Assembly: GCA_900473805.1 (NCBI GenBank)
Contig: UCMS01000028.1
Span: forward strand, 1-64,000
DNA from: Hyphomicrobiales bacterium
Lineage (GTDB): Bacteria; Pseudomonadota; Alphaproteobacteria; Rhizobiales; Rhizobiaceae
DNA length: 64,000 bases
Direction of reading: 5' to 3'
Below are positions 16,548 to 25,802 of the stretch, in pieces; position 1 is the first letter of the stretch, and the number at the start of each line of letters is the position of its first letter. A program made the position numbers and the translations under genes. A model generated the notes under the pieces. The model searched no databases. It was not told the origin of the DNA and saw only the letters and a program-made list of their open reading frames with translations.

Positions 16548-17246
16548 TCAGTTGCTCGCTTCGATCAGAAACCGACCGGCCGCCCAGCCGGATGCGCTGC
16601 CATCGGGGCGCGAAACGCGGCACCAGCGCGTCTGGCCGGTCATGCGGCATCCGCCGTTGCGTAGGATCTCGCCATTGACCACCCGGGTGACGATCGGGCT
16701 CTGCGCCGAGGGTCGCGTTCTGATGTTGAGCGCATCGCCCGGTGAGATGCCGGCCACTTGAAAGAAGTCGGGGCCGCCCGAGAGCCCATCGGCAAAGTCC
16801 GGCTGGGGCGGGGCGATTGGTCTGCCGCCGGTCACTTCGATCCTGAGCGTAAATCGCGCCTGCTCGTTGCGGCGCGCGGCATTGCGCATCAGGTAGACCT
16901 GGATGACATAGTCGCCGCTGTCGGGAACGATGATGTCGGCGAAATCGCCCGAGATCGACCCGTTGAACAGCGCGTCGCCACCGCCGGGGCCGAGGATATT
17001 AAAGTAGTTGCTGCCGTTGGAGCTGTCCATTGTGACGGCGAGACGCTGGCCGCCTCGCACGTTGACCCGGTAATTGGCGCCTTCATAGCCACGGACCGTG
17101 CCACGGATGACTGTCGAACTCTGGCCTCGGCCGAATTCAACGCGGACATTCCGCTCTTGCGCGACCGCCGTTTGCGGCCCCGCATCGGCGACGACAAGAA
17201 GCACCGCCGCAATCACTGCACCTGAAAACGCACGCCACCGACGCAT
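16548..17246 (-). CDS. exported SH3-domain protein
   Basis: 232 residues with a signal peptide (cleavage near residue 29, AVAQ). A central beta-sandwich-like region (about 33-135; DSGDYVIQVYLMR resembles pre-peptidase C-terminal-like domains) precedes a C-terminal bacterial SH3 domain (about 165-229; GDALNIRTRPSAQSPIV, WCRVS, GWAAGRFL). Such SH3 domains often bind cell-wall peptides. It is co-directional with the downstream lipoprotein and M13 peptidase. A CGGGAGA site precedes the start. Confidence 0.78.
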   Translation of the reverse strand: MRRWRAFSGAVIAAVLLVVADAGPQTAVAQERNVRVEFGRGQSSTVIRGTVRGYEGANYRVNVRGGQRLAVTMDSSNGSNYFNILGPGGGDALFNGSISGDFADIIVPDSGDYVIQVYLMRNAARRNEQARFTLRIEVTGGRPIAPPQPDFADGLSGGPDFFQVAGISPGDALNIRTRPSAQSPIVTRVVNGEILRNGGCRMTGQTRWCRVSRPDGSASGWAAGRFLIEASN

Positions 17247-17364
17247 CGGACATCTCCCGCTGGCAAAGCCTAGGATGGCTGTCTTGCAACCTTCCGATGT
17301 CTTCAGACTGGCATGGTGTAAGCTTGCGAACCAGTGAATTAAATTAGTCTAATATGAGAAGGTC

Positions 17365-18279
17365 TCATGGTTGCACCAGTTTCAAAGTCTCCTTCTGCGC
17401 GCAGCGCTGGGATTTCCCGAGCTCCTGCCTGAACCAGCGCATCAACGCGTCCAGAGCAGGCTCAGTACGGCGGCTCTCCTTGATGCAGAGGTGGTAGTCC
17501 TCGTGTGTCGGGAGCGTCGCCGGGTCGAGAAGTGTCAGCTGTCCCGCCTCCAGATCGGTCTGTGCGAGGAAGTCCGGAACCAGTGCTGCGCCGAGATCCC
17601 GACGCACCATGTCGAGCGCGATCACGTAATGCGAGGCAAACAGCCATCGGCAGTCGAGCGGCAGGAGATCGGCTCTTCCGGTACAACGGGCATAGGCCTG
17701 CCAGTCGCTTCCGATCTTGCCGGGCTGCAACTCGGTGGTGATGTAGCGGAATCCCTTCTTTCGTGCCGCGACTGACGAGGAGACGATAGGAACGAGATTT
17801 TCCGGCCAGAGCAGCTGTGCATGGTAGCCGCGATCCCTCGGCAGCGTTGTCACGAAGGCATCGCCCGAGGCATCGGAAAGCTCGGGATCCTGCGCATACA
17901 TCAGGATCTGCAGATCGATATCCGGATGGGCCTGATAGAAAGAATGGAGCCTCGGCACGAGCCAGGCCTGGGCAAAACTGCTGCAGATCGCAAGCCGCAC
18001 CCGATCGCGAGTGCCGCCGATGGCCTCGGCCAGCGAGCGGTCGATTTCGGCGAAAGCGGGCTGCAGTCGTCGCGCGAGGTCTCGGCCGGCATCCGTTAAG
18101 GCAATGCCCCGGCCATTTTTCTGAAACAGCCGTTCTCCGACGATCTCTCCCAGCAAACGCAACTGGTGGCTGACGGCACTTTGGGTCACTCCGAGTTCCT
18201 CCGCTGCCGCTGCGACGGAGAGATGACGGGAGACCGTTTCGAACGTGTGCAAGGCCCTGAGGTTATGCCTGAAATCCAT
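17365..18279 (-). CDS. LysR-family transcriptional regulator (GcvA-like)
   Basis: 304 residues. The N-terminal winged helix-turn-helix is AAAAEELGVTQSAVSHQLRL and the effector-binding domain runs from about residue 90. ATG 18279 has AAGGAT upstream; the longer frame adds 44 residues without family features. It is divergent from the L,D-transpeptidase gene, so that gene or the leftward secreted-protein cluster is a possible target. The inducer is unknown. Confidence 0.87.
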   Translation of the reverse strand: MDFRHNLRALHTFETVSRHLSVAAAAEELGVTQSAVSHQLRLLGEIVGERLFQKNGRGIALTDAGRDLARRLQPAFAEIDRSLAEAIGGTRDRVRLAICSSFAQAWLVPRLHSFYQAHPDIDLQILMYAQDPELSDASGDAFVTTLPRDRGYHAQLLWPENLVPIVSSSVAARKKGFRYITTELQPGKIGSDWQAYARCTGRADLLPLDCRWLFASHYVIALDMVRRDLGAALVPDFLAQTDLEAGQLTLLDPATLPTHEDYHLCIKESRRTEPALDALMRWFRQELGKSQRCAQKETLKLVQP

Positions 18280-18467
18280 CACGTGATCCTTGAGGCGGCA
18301 ACAAGCTCCATGTCCGGCGCTCCGCACCCCGCAACAAGCAAGAGTGGATGCGCCTGAAACTAACGTTCCATGAGGAATATTTAAAATACAAGAGAGAAAC
18401 TCATTGGACACCCGAACTTGGCCCTGAAATGGTCTCTCACCTCGAAATTGTGAACGAGAGATCGACC

Positions 18468-19460
18468 ATGAGGAAGACAGAGGAGGGCCGGCGTCTCTTT
18501 ATGAAGGGGATTTCGGCGGTCACGCTGCTAGGCAGTCCCGTCGCACTCCTGGCGGCGGAGGTGATGAAGGAGGTCGCTGCCCTGAAACCCGGCGAATTCA
18601 CCTGGCATCCCGAGCGGCAGCGGACGGGGCCGGTCGCGATCGTCGTATCCCTGCCGGAGCAGCGCGTCCACGTTTACCGCAACGGCATCCGCATCGCGGT
18701 TTCCACCTGCTCGACCGGAAAGCCGGGTCATGAGACGCCGACCGGCGTGTTCGTGGTTCTGCAGAAAGACAAGCACCACAAGTCCAGCACCTATGACGAT
18801 GCACCGATGCCGAACATGAACCGGCTCACTTGGTCCGGCATCGCGCTCCATGCCGGCAATCTGCCGGGCTATCCGGCCTCGCACGGCTGCGTGCGCCTGC
18901 CCATGGAGTTTTCGGAGCGCCTGTTCGGCATCACCCATCTCGGCACACCGGTGATCATCTCAGGCGCTGCCACCGACTCCTACGACATCACGCATCCGGG
19001 CATGGTGCTCGGCGCCTATGCGGCCCGGGAGTTCGAGGGCGCCGTCGCGGCACTCCACGGCAAGCAGCGCCCCACGGACTGGACGGACCTGAGCAAGCAG
19101 CCGGTGGTTTCGGTGATCATGTCAACCTATGACGGACGTGCCCTCTTGGTGGAGAATTCTGAGATCCGCGCGGAAGGCCAGATCACCGTCAGCGGCAGGG
19201 ACAAGCTCGGCAGCCATGTCTTCCTGTTGGACAGTCTCGATCAGGCCGCTCAAGGCATGCGCTGGATCGCATTCGCGAACTCGGACGAAGATGCGGGCAC
19301 GGTCAGCGCGGCCTCTGGCATTATCTCCCGTATCTCGGCCGATCCGCCTTTCGTCGCCACCATGCAAAAGGTCCTGCATCCCGGCGCCATCCTCATCCTG
19401 ACAGACGCGCCGCTAGCTCCCGACAGCCGATCGGGCAAGGATTTTGTGATCATGAGTTGA
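18468..19460 (+). CDS. L,D-transpeptidase (YkuD), probably Tat-exported
   Basis: 330 residues. The YkuD active site is HAGNLPGYPASHGCVRLP (His, then catalytic Cys in SHGCVR). The N terminus carries GRRLFMKG followed by a hydrophobic stretch, matching the twin-arginine RRxFxK pattern. The C-terminal 150 residues are a less conserved extension. ATG 18468 is chosen over upstream ATGs because it places the twin arginine at the N terminus. The enzyme would form 3-3 peptidoglycan crosslinks or attach proteins to peptidoglycan. Confidence 0.85.
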   Translation: MRKTEEGRRLFMKGISAVTLLGSPVALLAAEVMKEVAALKPGEFTWHPERQRTGPVAIVVSLPEQRVHVYRNGIRIAVSTCSTGKPGHETPTGVFVVLQKDKHHKSSTYDDAPMPNMNRLTWSGIALHAGNLPGYPASHGCVRLPMEFSERLFGITHLGTPVIISGAATDSYDITHPGMVLGAYAAREFEGAVAALHGKQRPTDWTDLSKQPVVSVIMSTYDGRALLVENSEIRAEGQITVSGRDKLGSHVFLLDSLDQAAQGMRWIAFANSDEDAGTVSAASGIISRISADPPFVATMQKVLHPGAILILTDAPLAPDSRSGKDFVIMS

Positions 19461-19806
19461 GTTGATTGGCTGGGCGTCACGAAAGCAGGTCGATCTGATG
19501 GTTGCTCACCAAGGCATGTCCGACAAAGGCGGTGATGAATTGAGCGGTCAATGCCGCGCGAAGAGGCTGCTTTTCGCAGACAGGGGTCGAATCTGACGGT
19601 TCGGCTTCGGCCGCACACCGGACATCGCTGGAGGGTCCCCAGCCTATTTCGTGACCCGTCTAGAACGGCCATGACGAAAACACCTTATATCAGTGTCCGA
19701 AAGTCACTCCGTGCCGAATTCGGCATGGGTATCAGGTCGCCGATGATTCCAAAACGGGATCCGGCACGACGGAAAAACATCAGAATCAAGGTTTTTTTGG
19801 GGGAAT
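19461..19806. other. gene-free region next to the tRNA-Gln 3' end
   Basis: No credible coding sequence. It contains copy 2 of the degenerate repeat described at 8994. It lies on the 3' side of the tRNA, the usual side for integrated elements, but no integrase or transposase frame is visible. Confidence 0.5.
19577..19670 (+). repeat. degenerate dispersed repeat, copy 2
   Basis: Same orientation as copy 1 at 8994-9080, sharing GCAGACAG and GGGTCCCCAGCC plus the TTTCG-GACCCGT block. About 140 bases of other sequence separate it from the tRNA gene. Confidence 0.5.
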
Positions 19807-19880
19807 TGGCTGGGGAACCTGGATTCGAACCAAGATTAACGGAGTCAGAGTCCGTCGTTCTACCGTTGAACTATTCCCCA
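19807..19880 (-). tRNA. tRNA-Gln (anticodon CUG)
   Basis: Read on the minus strand, the acceptor arms TGGGGAA and TTCCCCA pair, the discriminator is G and CCA is encoded. The D arm (AGTTCAACGGTAGAAC), the anticodon stem ACGGA/TCCGT with loop CTCTGAC (anticodon CTG at 19846-19848) and the T arm GGTTCGAATCC are all present. A U-G starting acceptor stem is typical of glutamine tRNAs. 74 bases including CCA. Confidence 0.95.
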
Positions 19881-20165
19881 CCAGGGTATCGCGTCGGCGA
19901 TCGGTGAGCGGGCTTATAGACAAAAGCTTCTGCGTTGCAAAGACCCAAATCGCAAAAAAATCATCGAAGTTGAAAGCTTTGTCGGCCGGCGGCATGCGCT
20001 CCGATGTGGCCGAGGCGAAGGGGGCATGCGCGCCGTGGCCAGAGGTTCAGAAAAACCGTTTGGCGCAAATGGCTTGCGCTGATATGCTTTGGTCAACGAA
20101 ACGAATGATGAAACCAGCGGCATGTGTCGATTTCGGCGCCTTGCGCGGTTCAGTGGATAACTTCA

Positions 20166-21920
20166 GTGACAGACCCCAATCGCGGCGGACAGCCGAAAAG
20201 CGAGGGGGCGTCGACGGGCAGGCGCAAGGGCGGGTCTCACCGCCGGCGCGGCAAGGGCAAGAAGACGGGACCGGCTCCATACGGTCTCGATGCTTCTGCT
20301 TCGGCAGGATCGGCGGCAGCGCCGGTCCCTGAGCGACGTTCCGAAACGGTGATTGCGGATGGCCCCATCCGCAAGAGAAAGCGGCGCAGGCGCGGAAAAA
20401 CCGCAGGTGCCTCGCCTGCGCATGATCACAGCCATGGAGATAGTGGAGCGGCTGTCATGCGGTCCGCCGACCGCAGGGCGGGTGAAGCCGCTGGCGGCTT
20501 GCCCGCGCAGTCAGCCCGATCTTCCGGGAACGCTATGGCCCCTGGAGCGGCGCAGCACGCGCCGCACGGATCCGCGGAACCGCAGGGTGAGCGCTCGCGC
20601 CAGTCAGGTGCCGTGCCGAATGGTGCACCGGTTTCGGCCCGTGGCGATCAGCCAGCGGGACGCAAGGGGCGTCGCCATCGCAACAGACGCGGTTCGGCGC
20701 AAAAGCCCGGCCATGTGCGCCCCCTGGCGGGCTCCGAGCCGCCCTCTGTCGCCCACAAGACGCGTGCCGCCGATACTACCGCGTTGGCCAAACCCGCTCC
20801 GACCAAATCGGGCAGCCATCGCCCCGCACAGGCGCCTGTGGTCGATCGGCCGCGCGGCAATTGGGAGTTTGCCTCCGACGATCTGTATGCCGCACTCGAT
20901 CTCGGCACCAACAATTGCCGCCTGCTGATCGCCCAGCCGACACGACCCGGTCAGTTCCGGGTCGTCGATGCCTTCTCCCGCATCGTGCGGCTCGGTGAAG
21001 GCCTCGGCGCTACGGGTCGCTTGTCGCAGGATGCCATGGACCGCGCCGTCGACGCGCTTCGCATCTGCGCCTCCAAACTCGCCGGTCGTGAGATCAGGCG
21101 TATGCGCCTGATTGCCACGGAAGCCTGCCGTGCGGCGGAGAATGGCGAACTCTTCCTCGAGCGGGTGACGGCGGAAACCGGCCTGAAACTCGAAATCATC
21201 AACCGCGAAACCGAAGCGCGGCTCGCCGTCTCCGGCTGCTCGTCTCTCGTCGGACGCGAGGCGAGGTCGGTGGTGCTCTTTGATATCGGCGGCGGCTCTT
21301 CGGAAATTGCGGTGATCCGCATCGCCGACAACAGGTCCAGCCGGCTCGCGAACCACATCACGCACTGGACCTCGCTTCCCGTCGGTGTGGTGACCTTGTC
21401 CGAGCGCCATGGTGGCCGTGACGTGACACCCGAAATCTTCGAGGCGATGACGGCGGAAGTGGGCGGCATGCTGGCCCGCTTCGAATGCCCGGATCTCGTT
21501 ATCGGGTCGGATGGCATGCCGGAGGATTTCCACCTGATCGGTACCTCAGGCACGGTCACGACTTTGGCCGGCGTCCATCTCGATCTACCGCGCTATGATC
21601 GCCGAAAGGTCGACGGCCTCTGGCTGACCGATGCGGAAGTCACGGCGATGCAGGCGAAACTCCTGTCCTGGGACTATGCCGGCCGTGCGGCCAATCCGTG
21701 CATCGGCCCCGATCGCGCCGATCTGGTGCTCGCCGGCTGCGCGATCCTCGAAGCGATCCGCCGCCGCTGGCCGTCGAGCCGCATGCGGGTCGCCGATCGC
21801 GGCCTGCGCGAAGGCCTTTTGACCGATATGATGGCCGATGACGGCGTCTGGCGTCGCGGTCGAAGCCGCCGTGTCCCGACAGCACATCAGACGCCTCCAC
21901 AGTCTCCAAGGGAACGCTGA
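20166..21920 (+). CDS. Ppx/GppA-family phosphatase with a long basic disordered N-terminal extension
   Basis: The C-terminal roughly 330 residues are a Ppx/GppA domain: [15 protein letters not shown] (phosphate-1 loop), [35 protein letters not shown] and [13 protein letters not shown]. The first 240 or so residues are low-complexity, Arg/Lys/Gly/Pro/Ala-rich, with basic clusters such as [15 protein letters not shown] and [10 protein letters not shown], suggesting nucleic-acid or polyphosphate contact. GTG 20166 is the chosen start; a GTG at 20124 is possible. rlmE follows two bases after the stop. Expected activity: exopolyphosphatase and/or pppGpp hydrolysis. Confidence 0.85.
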   Translation: MTDPNRGGQPKSEGASTGRRKGGSHRRRGKGKKTGPAPYGLDASASAGSAAAPVPERRSETVIADGPIRKRKRRRRGKTAGASPAHDHSHGDSGAAVMRSADRRAGEAAGGLPAQSARSSGNAMAPGAAQHAPHGSAEPQGERSRQSGAVPNGAPVSARGDQPAGRKGRRHRNRRGSAQKPGHVRPLAGSEPPSVAHKTRAADTTALAKPAPTKSGSHRPAQAPVVDRPRGNWEFASDDLYAALDLGTNNCRLLIAQPTRPGQFRVVDAFSRIVRLGEGLGATGRLSQDAMDRAVDALRICASKLAGREIRRMRLIATEACRAAENGELFLERVTAETGLKLEIINRETEARLAVSGCSSLVGREARSVVLFDIGGGSSEIAVIRIADNRSSRLANHITHWTSLPVGVVTLSERHGGRDVTPEIFEAMTAEVGGMLARFECPDLVIGSDGMPEDFHLIGTSGTVTTLAGVHLDLPRYDRRKVDGLWLTDAEVTAMQAKLLSWDYAGRAANPCIGPDRADLVLAGCAILEAIRRRWPSSRMRVADRGLREGLLTDMMADDGVWRRGRSRRVPTAHQTPPQSPRER

Positions 21921-21922
21921 CC

Positions 21923-22705
21923 ATGGCAAAGCCACCCATTGCCGGCAACCGGACCGGCCGCAAACTCGGCCAGAAGGTCAAAAAGGGCAAGCTGAAGGCC
22001 TCGTCCAGACGCTGGATCGAGCGCCACATCAACGACCCCTATGTCCAGCGTGCCAAGCTTGAGGGTTACCGCGCGCGTGCCGCTTTCAAACTCTTGGAGA
22101 TCGACGAGAAGCACCAGATCCTGAAGGGTGCGACCCGCATCATCGATCTGGGAGCCGCCCCCGGCAGTTGGTCGCAGATCGCCGCCAAGGTGACCGATTC
22201 GACCGATGAGGACATCCGGGTCGCAGCCATCGACTTCCTCGAAATGGCACCGCTTCCCGGTGTGAAAATCCTGCAGCTCGACTTTCTCGATCCGGATGCG
22301 CCCCGCCAGCTGATCGAGGCCGTTGGCGGCACGCCGAACCTGGTGATTTCGGACATGGCCGCCCCCACGACCGGCCACCAGAAAACGGATCATCTGCGCA
22401 CGATGCATCTTTGCGAAGTGGCCGCGCACTTTGCGGTGGAGGTTCTCGCCGAAGGGGGACACTTCCTTGCCAAGACCTTCCAGGGCGGTACGGAGAAGGA
22501 CCTGCTCACCATGCTGAAGCAGAACTTCCGCCAGGTCATGCATATCAAACCGGCGTCGTCGCGCCAGGAATCGGTGGAAATGTTCCTGCTCGCCAAGGGC
22601 TTCAAGGGCAGAAGAGGCCCGGGAGTCGTCGAGCTTGACGAAGACGGCTTTGTGCGTGACCCGCGCGAGGATGTTCCAGAAAGCGAAGATCTGGATCAGG
22701 GCTGA
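21923..22705 (+). CDS. rlmE: 23S rRNA (uridine-2'-O)-methyltransferase RlmE (FtsJ)
   Basis: 260 residues with a SAM-binding motif ([11 protein letters not shown], about 74-83) and the full K-D-K-E catalytic tetrad: Lys 56 (RAAFKLLEI), Asp 144 (VISDMAAP), Lys 184 (FLAKTFQG) and Glu 219 (SVEMFL). It methylates U2552 of 23S rRNA in E. coli. Basic N-terminal and acidic C-terminal extensions flank the core. It is tightly linked to the Ppx/GppA gene. Confidence 0.95.
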   Translation: MAKPPIAGNRTGRKLGQKVKKGKLKASSRRWIERHINDPYVQRAKLEGYRARAAFKLLEIDEKHQILKGATRIIDLGAAPGSWSQIAAKVTDSTDEDIRVAAIDFLEMAPLPGVKILQLDFLDPDAPRQLIEAVGGTPNLVISDMAAPTTGHQKTDHLRTMHLCEVAAHFAVEVLAEGGHFLAKTFQGGTEKDLLTMLKQNFRQVMHIKPASSRQESVEMFLLAKGFKGRRGPGVVELDEDGFVRDPREDVPESEDLDQG

Positions 22706-22717
22706 GGGGGGACGGGC

Positions 22718-23101
22718 ATGTTCACCTACATCACCATCGGCATCAACGATCTGCCCCGCGCAGTCAGCTTTTACGATGCGGTTCTGGCAACCCTTGGCAT
22801 CGAGCGGCGGGAGATCGACGACACCGAAGCCGGATATGCTTTGGCCGGCGACAGCCGCTGCCGGTTCTGGATCACGCATCCCTTCGATCGCCGTCCGGCA
22901 ACCGTCGGCAATGGTTCCATGCCGGCCTTCGAGGCATCATCACGGGCGGCGGTCGATGCGTTTTACGCCGCGGCGCTTGCCCATGGCGGCACCGATGACG
23001 GTGCACCGGGCATCCGCATCTTCCATCCGAATTTTTACGCCTGTTATGTCCGCGATCCCGATGGAAACAAGCTTTCGGCCCTGTGCGAACGCCCGGAGTG
23101 A
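22718..23101 (+). CDS. VOC-family (glyoxalase/bleomycin-resistance-fold) protein
   Basis: 127 residues with the paired beta-alpha-beta3 layout: N-terminal YITIGINDLPRAVSFYDAVL and C-terminal YACYVRDPDGNKLSALC. Twelve bases downstream of rlmE, so probably in the same transcript. VOC proteins include lyases, dioxygenases and resistance proteins; the substrate is not predictable. Confidence 0.82.
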   Translation: MFTYITIGINDLPRAVSFYDAVLATLGIERREIDDTEAGYALAGDSRCRFWITHPFDRRPATVGNGSMPAFEASSRAAVDAFYAAALAHGGTDDGAPGIRIFHPNFYACYVRDPDGNKLSALCERPE

Positions 23102-23114
23102 TGAAGCCGCCAGG

Positions 23115-24527
23115 TCACTTCACGCTGATCGTCTTGTCCTCCGGCGTCCGGCGATAGCCTGACACGGCCGAGCCCACATCGCGCGAAAGGGCGAAGAACG
23201 GCAGGACAGCGAACACCGACAGACCCGCGACCACGGCGAAGGCCAGATGGAAATCGCCGAGCGACAGCGTCTCGCCGGTCACGCGCGTGCTGGCCTCAAG
23301 AATGGCGGCTGCCGTTGCCACACCGAGCGCCAGGCTCACCTGCTGCAGGACCGAAGTCAGTGACGTCGCCTGCGACGCCTGTCGGTCCTCGATCTCGGCG
23401 TAACCCAGCGTGTTGACGCCGGTGAAGAAGAACGAGCGGCAGAAACCGCCGATCAGCAACATGGTCATGATCAGCGCAATGGGCGTTGCTGGCGTAAAAA
23501 CGCTGTTCGCCGCCGTCGTGATCGCCCCGCCGATGCCGGCTGCGATGAGCAGGTTGCGAAAGCCGGCGGCGGCGAAGGCGCGACGCGCAATGAACTTGGT
23601 CGAGATCGCCCCGACAGCCGCAATAAAGGTCGTCATGCCCGACTGGAAGGCGCTCATGCCGAAGCCGAGCTGCAGCATCAGCGGCAGAAGAAACGGCGTG
23701 GCGCCGGCCGCGATACGGAAAACCGTGCCCCCGATGATGGCGGCGCGAAAACTCCTGTTGGCAAACAGCGTGAGGTCGAGCAGCGGGGCAGGATGGCGCC
23801 GCGCGTGCAGCACATAGAGGGTGAGGCAAACAATGCCGGCAAGCGTCGCGGTTGCGCCGACAGCGATCGGCAGGGCTGGCAGGCTCAAGACGGAAAGACC
23901 GAAGACGAGGCCGGATGCCGCCCCCGAACTCAGGGCAAAACCACGCCAGTCGATCGCCGCTGTTTCGATCGGCTCGATCTCCGGCAGGTAGCGGCTGGAG
24001 AGGACGAGACCCAGAAGTCCGATCGGAATGTTGATCAGGAAGATCCAGTGCCAGCTGAAGAAGGTGGTGATGAAGCCACCCACCGGCGGTCCGGTGATCG
24101 GGCCCAACAGGCCGGGGATGGTGAGAAGCGCCATGGCCGACACGAGCTCGGATTTCTTGGTGGTGCGCAGCAGGACGAGGCGCCCCACGGGCGTCATCAT
24201 CGCTCCGCCCATGCCCTGCAGGAACCGGGAGGCCACGAAGAAGAACAAGGAATCGGCCATTGCGCAGAGCAGCGAGCCGATCATGAAGACGATGATTGCC
24301 GCCCGGAAGATTCGCTTGGCCCCGAACCGATCTGCCATCCAGCCGCTCACCGGGATGAAGATGGCGAGCGCCACCATATAAGCGGTAAGGGCGAGCTTCA
24401 GCGTGATCGGACCGACACCGAGATCGGCCGCAATGGTCGGAAGCGCGGTGGCGATTACCGTGGAGTCCATCTGCTCCATGAACAGGGCGACGGCGAGGAT
24501 CAGGGGCGTAATGCGGTTCATGGGCAT
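23115..24527 (-). CDS. MFS drug:H+ antiporter, DHA2/EmrB type
   Basis: 470 residues with about fourteen hydrophobic segments. The N-terminal MEQMDSTVIATALPTIA matches DHA2 motif D1, GWMADRFGAKRIF is motif A, and GLLGPITGPPVGG is antiporter motif C. It converges on the VOC gene with 13 bases between stops. No membrane-fusion partner gene is adjacent, so it probably acts alone in the inner membrane. Substrate unknown. Confidence 0.88.
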   Translation of the reverse strand: MPMNRITPLILAVALFMEQMDSTVIATALPTIAADLGVGPITLKLALTAYMVALAIFIPVSGWMADRFGAKRIFRAAIIVFMIGSLLCAMADSLFFFVASRFLQGMGGAMMTPVGRLVLLRTTKKSELVSAMALLTIPGLLGPITGPPVGGFITTFFSWHWIFLINIPIGLLGLVLSSRYLPEIEPIETAAIDWRGFALSSGAASGLVFGLSVLSLPALPIAVGATATLAGIVCLTLYVLHARRHPAPLLDLTLFANRSFRAAIIGGTVFRIAAGATPFLLPLMLQLGFGMSAFQSGMTTFIAAVGAISTKFIARRAFAAAGFRNLLIAAGIGGAITTAANSVFTPATPIALIMTMLLIGGFCRSFFFTGVNTLGYAEIEDRQASQATSLTSVLQQVSLALGVATAAAILEASTRVTGETLSLGDFHLAFAVVAGLSVFAVLPFFALSRDVGSAVSGYRRTPEDKTISVK

Positions 24528-24754
24528 TCCGGAGTGGCCGTCGAGCGGTTCGGCAGCTGTGGCCTCATAGCGCGTCCAGACCCAGGGTGAAACCCTTTTG
24601 CCATGCCGCGCGTTCTAGACAACACCTGCAATTCGCCCGTCACACGGCAGAAGGCTTCACGTTGGTGTGAGGGAACTTTCCTCCGGCATCACCCTGCCTA
24701 TTTCGGGTTGTGACCCTGCTTCCGGGGAGAGGACTTGTCGCTGAGGAGATTTCC

Positions 24755-25744
24755 ATGATTTCGATGAAGAGAAGAATGATATTGGGCGGCGCCGGTTTCG
24801 CGCTCGCCTCCCCGATGATCATGACACGCGCCGCCGTGGCGCAGCAAACGAACGCTGACACATCCATGAGCATCGATCACGCCATGCCCCCAGAAACGCA
24901 TCGTTTCAACCTCGGCAAGTTTGAGGTTCTCGTCGTCAAGGACGGCGCCCGTCCCTCCGGCAAGCCGCAGGAGACATTCGGCACCAACCAGTCGCCTGAA
25001 GTGGTCGGAGCTCTGCTCGAAGCCAACTTTCTGCCGCCGGACAATTTCGTCAACAGCTTTGCCCCCGTGCTGGTCAACACCGGTTCTGATGTGATCCTTT
25101 TCGATACCGGCCTGGGTGAAGGTGGTCGAGCCAACGGTCTCGGGCGTCTTGCCGAAGGTCTGACCGCCGCCGGCTACAAGCGTGAAGACGTCACCGTTGT
25201 CGTCCTGACACACATGCACGGCGACCACATTGGCGGGCTCATGGAAGGCGGCCAGCCCGCATTCCCCAACGCGCGATACGTCACCGGTCAGGCGGAATAT
25301 GATTTCTGGGTCGATCCTGCCCGCGCCGGCACGCCGGCGGAAAATGGCCAGAAGGGGGTTCTCACCAACGTCAAGCCGCTGGCCGAGAAGACCACCTTCA
25401 TCGGTGACGGCGGCGAGGTAGTCTCCGGCATCACCGGCATGGCGGCTTTCGGCCACTCCCCGGGCCACATGATCTATCGTCTGGAATCGGAAGGCCGCCA
25501 GCTCGTGTTGACCGCCGACACGGCCAATCACTTCGTGCTCTCGCTGCAGCGCCCGGACTGGGAAGTGCGCTTCGACATGGACAAGGCAGCGGCAGCGGCG
25601 ACCCGAAAGAAGGTCTTCGACATGCTGGCCACCGACAAGACCGCCTTCCTCGGCTATCACATGCCGTTCCCGGCCGTCGGTTATGTGGAAAAGATCGACG
25701 AAGGTTATCGCTTCGTACCGAAGGCCTATCAGTTCGACATTTGA
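24755..25744 (+). CDS. exported metallo-beta-lactamase-fold hydrolase
   Basis: 329 residues. The metal motif THMHGDHIGG (HxHxDH) is present, with further ligands in FGHSPGHM and TADTANHF. The N terminus KRRMILGGAGFALA followed by AAVAQQ looks like a twin-arginine signal peptide. GAGGAGA precedes ATG 24755. Related proteins include quorum-quenching lactonases and other periplasmic MBL hydrolases, so the substrate is open. Divergent from the MFS gene across about 230 bases. Confidence 0.85.
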   Translation: MISMKRRMILGGAGFALASPMIMTRAAVAQQTNADTSMSIDHAMPPETHRFNLGKFEVLVVKDGARPSGKPQETFGTNQSPEVVGALLEANFLPPDNFVNSFAPVLVNTGSDVILFDTGLGEGGRANGLGRLAEGLTAAGYKREDVTVVVLTHMHGDHIGGLMEGGQPAFPNARYVTGQAEYDFWVDPARAGTPAENGQKGVLTNVKPLAEKTTFIGDGGEVVSGITGMAAFGHSPGHMIYRLESEGRQLVLTADTANHFVLSLQRPDWEVRFDMDKAAAAATRKKVFDMLATDKTAFLGYHMPFPAVGYVEKIDEGYRFVPKAYQFDI

Positions 25745-25802
25745 CGGTCGCCGTCCGCGGCTCGGCCTGCACGAAAGCCTCGTGCGGGCCAGTCGCCGAA
25801 AT

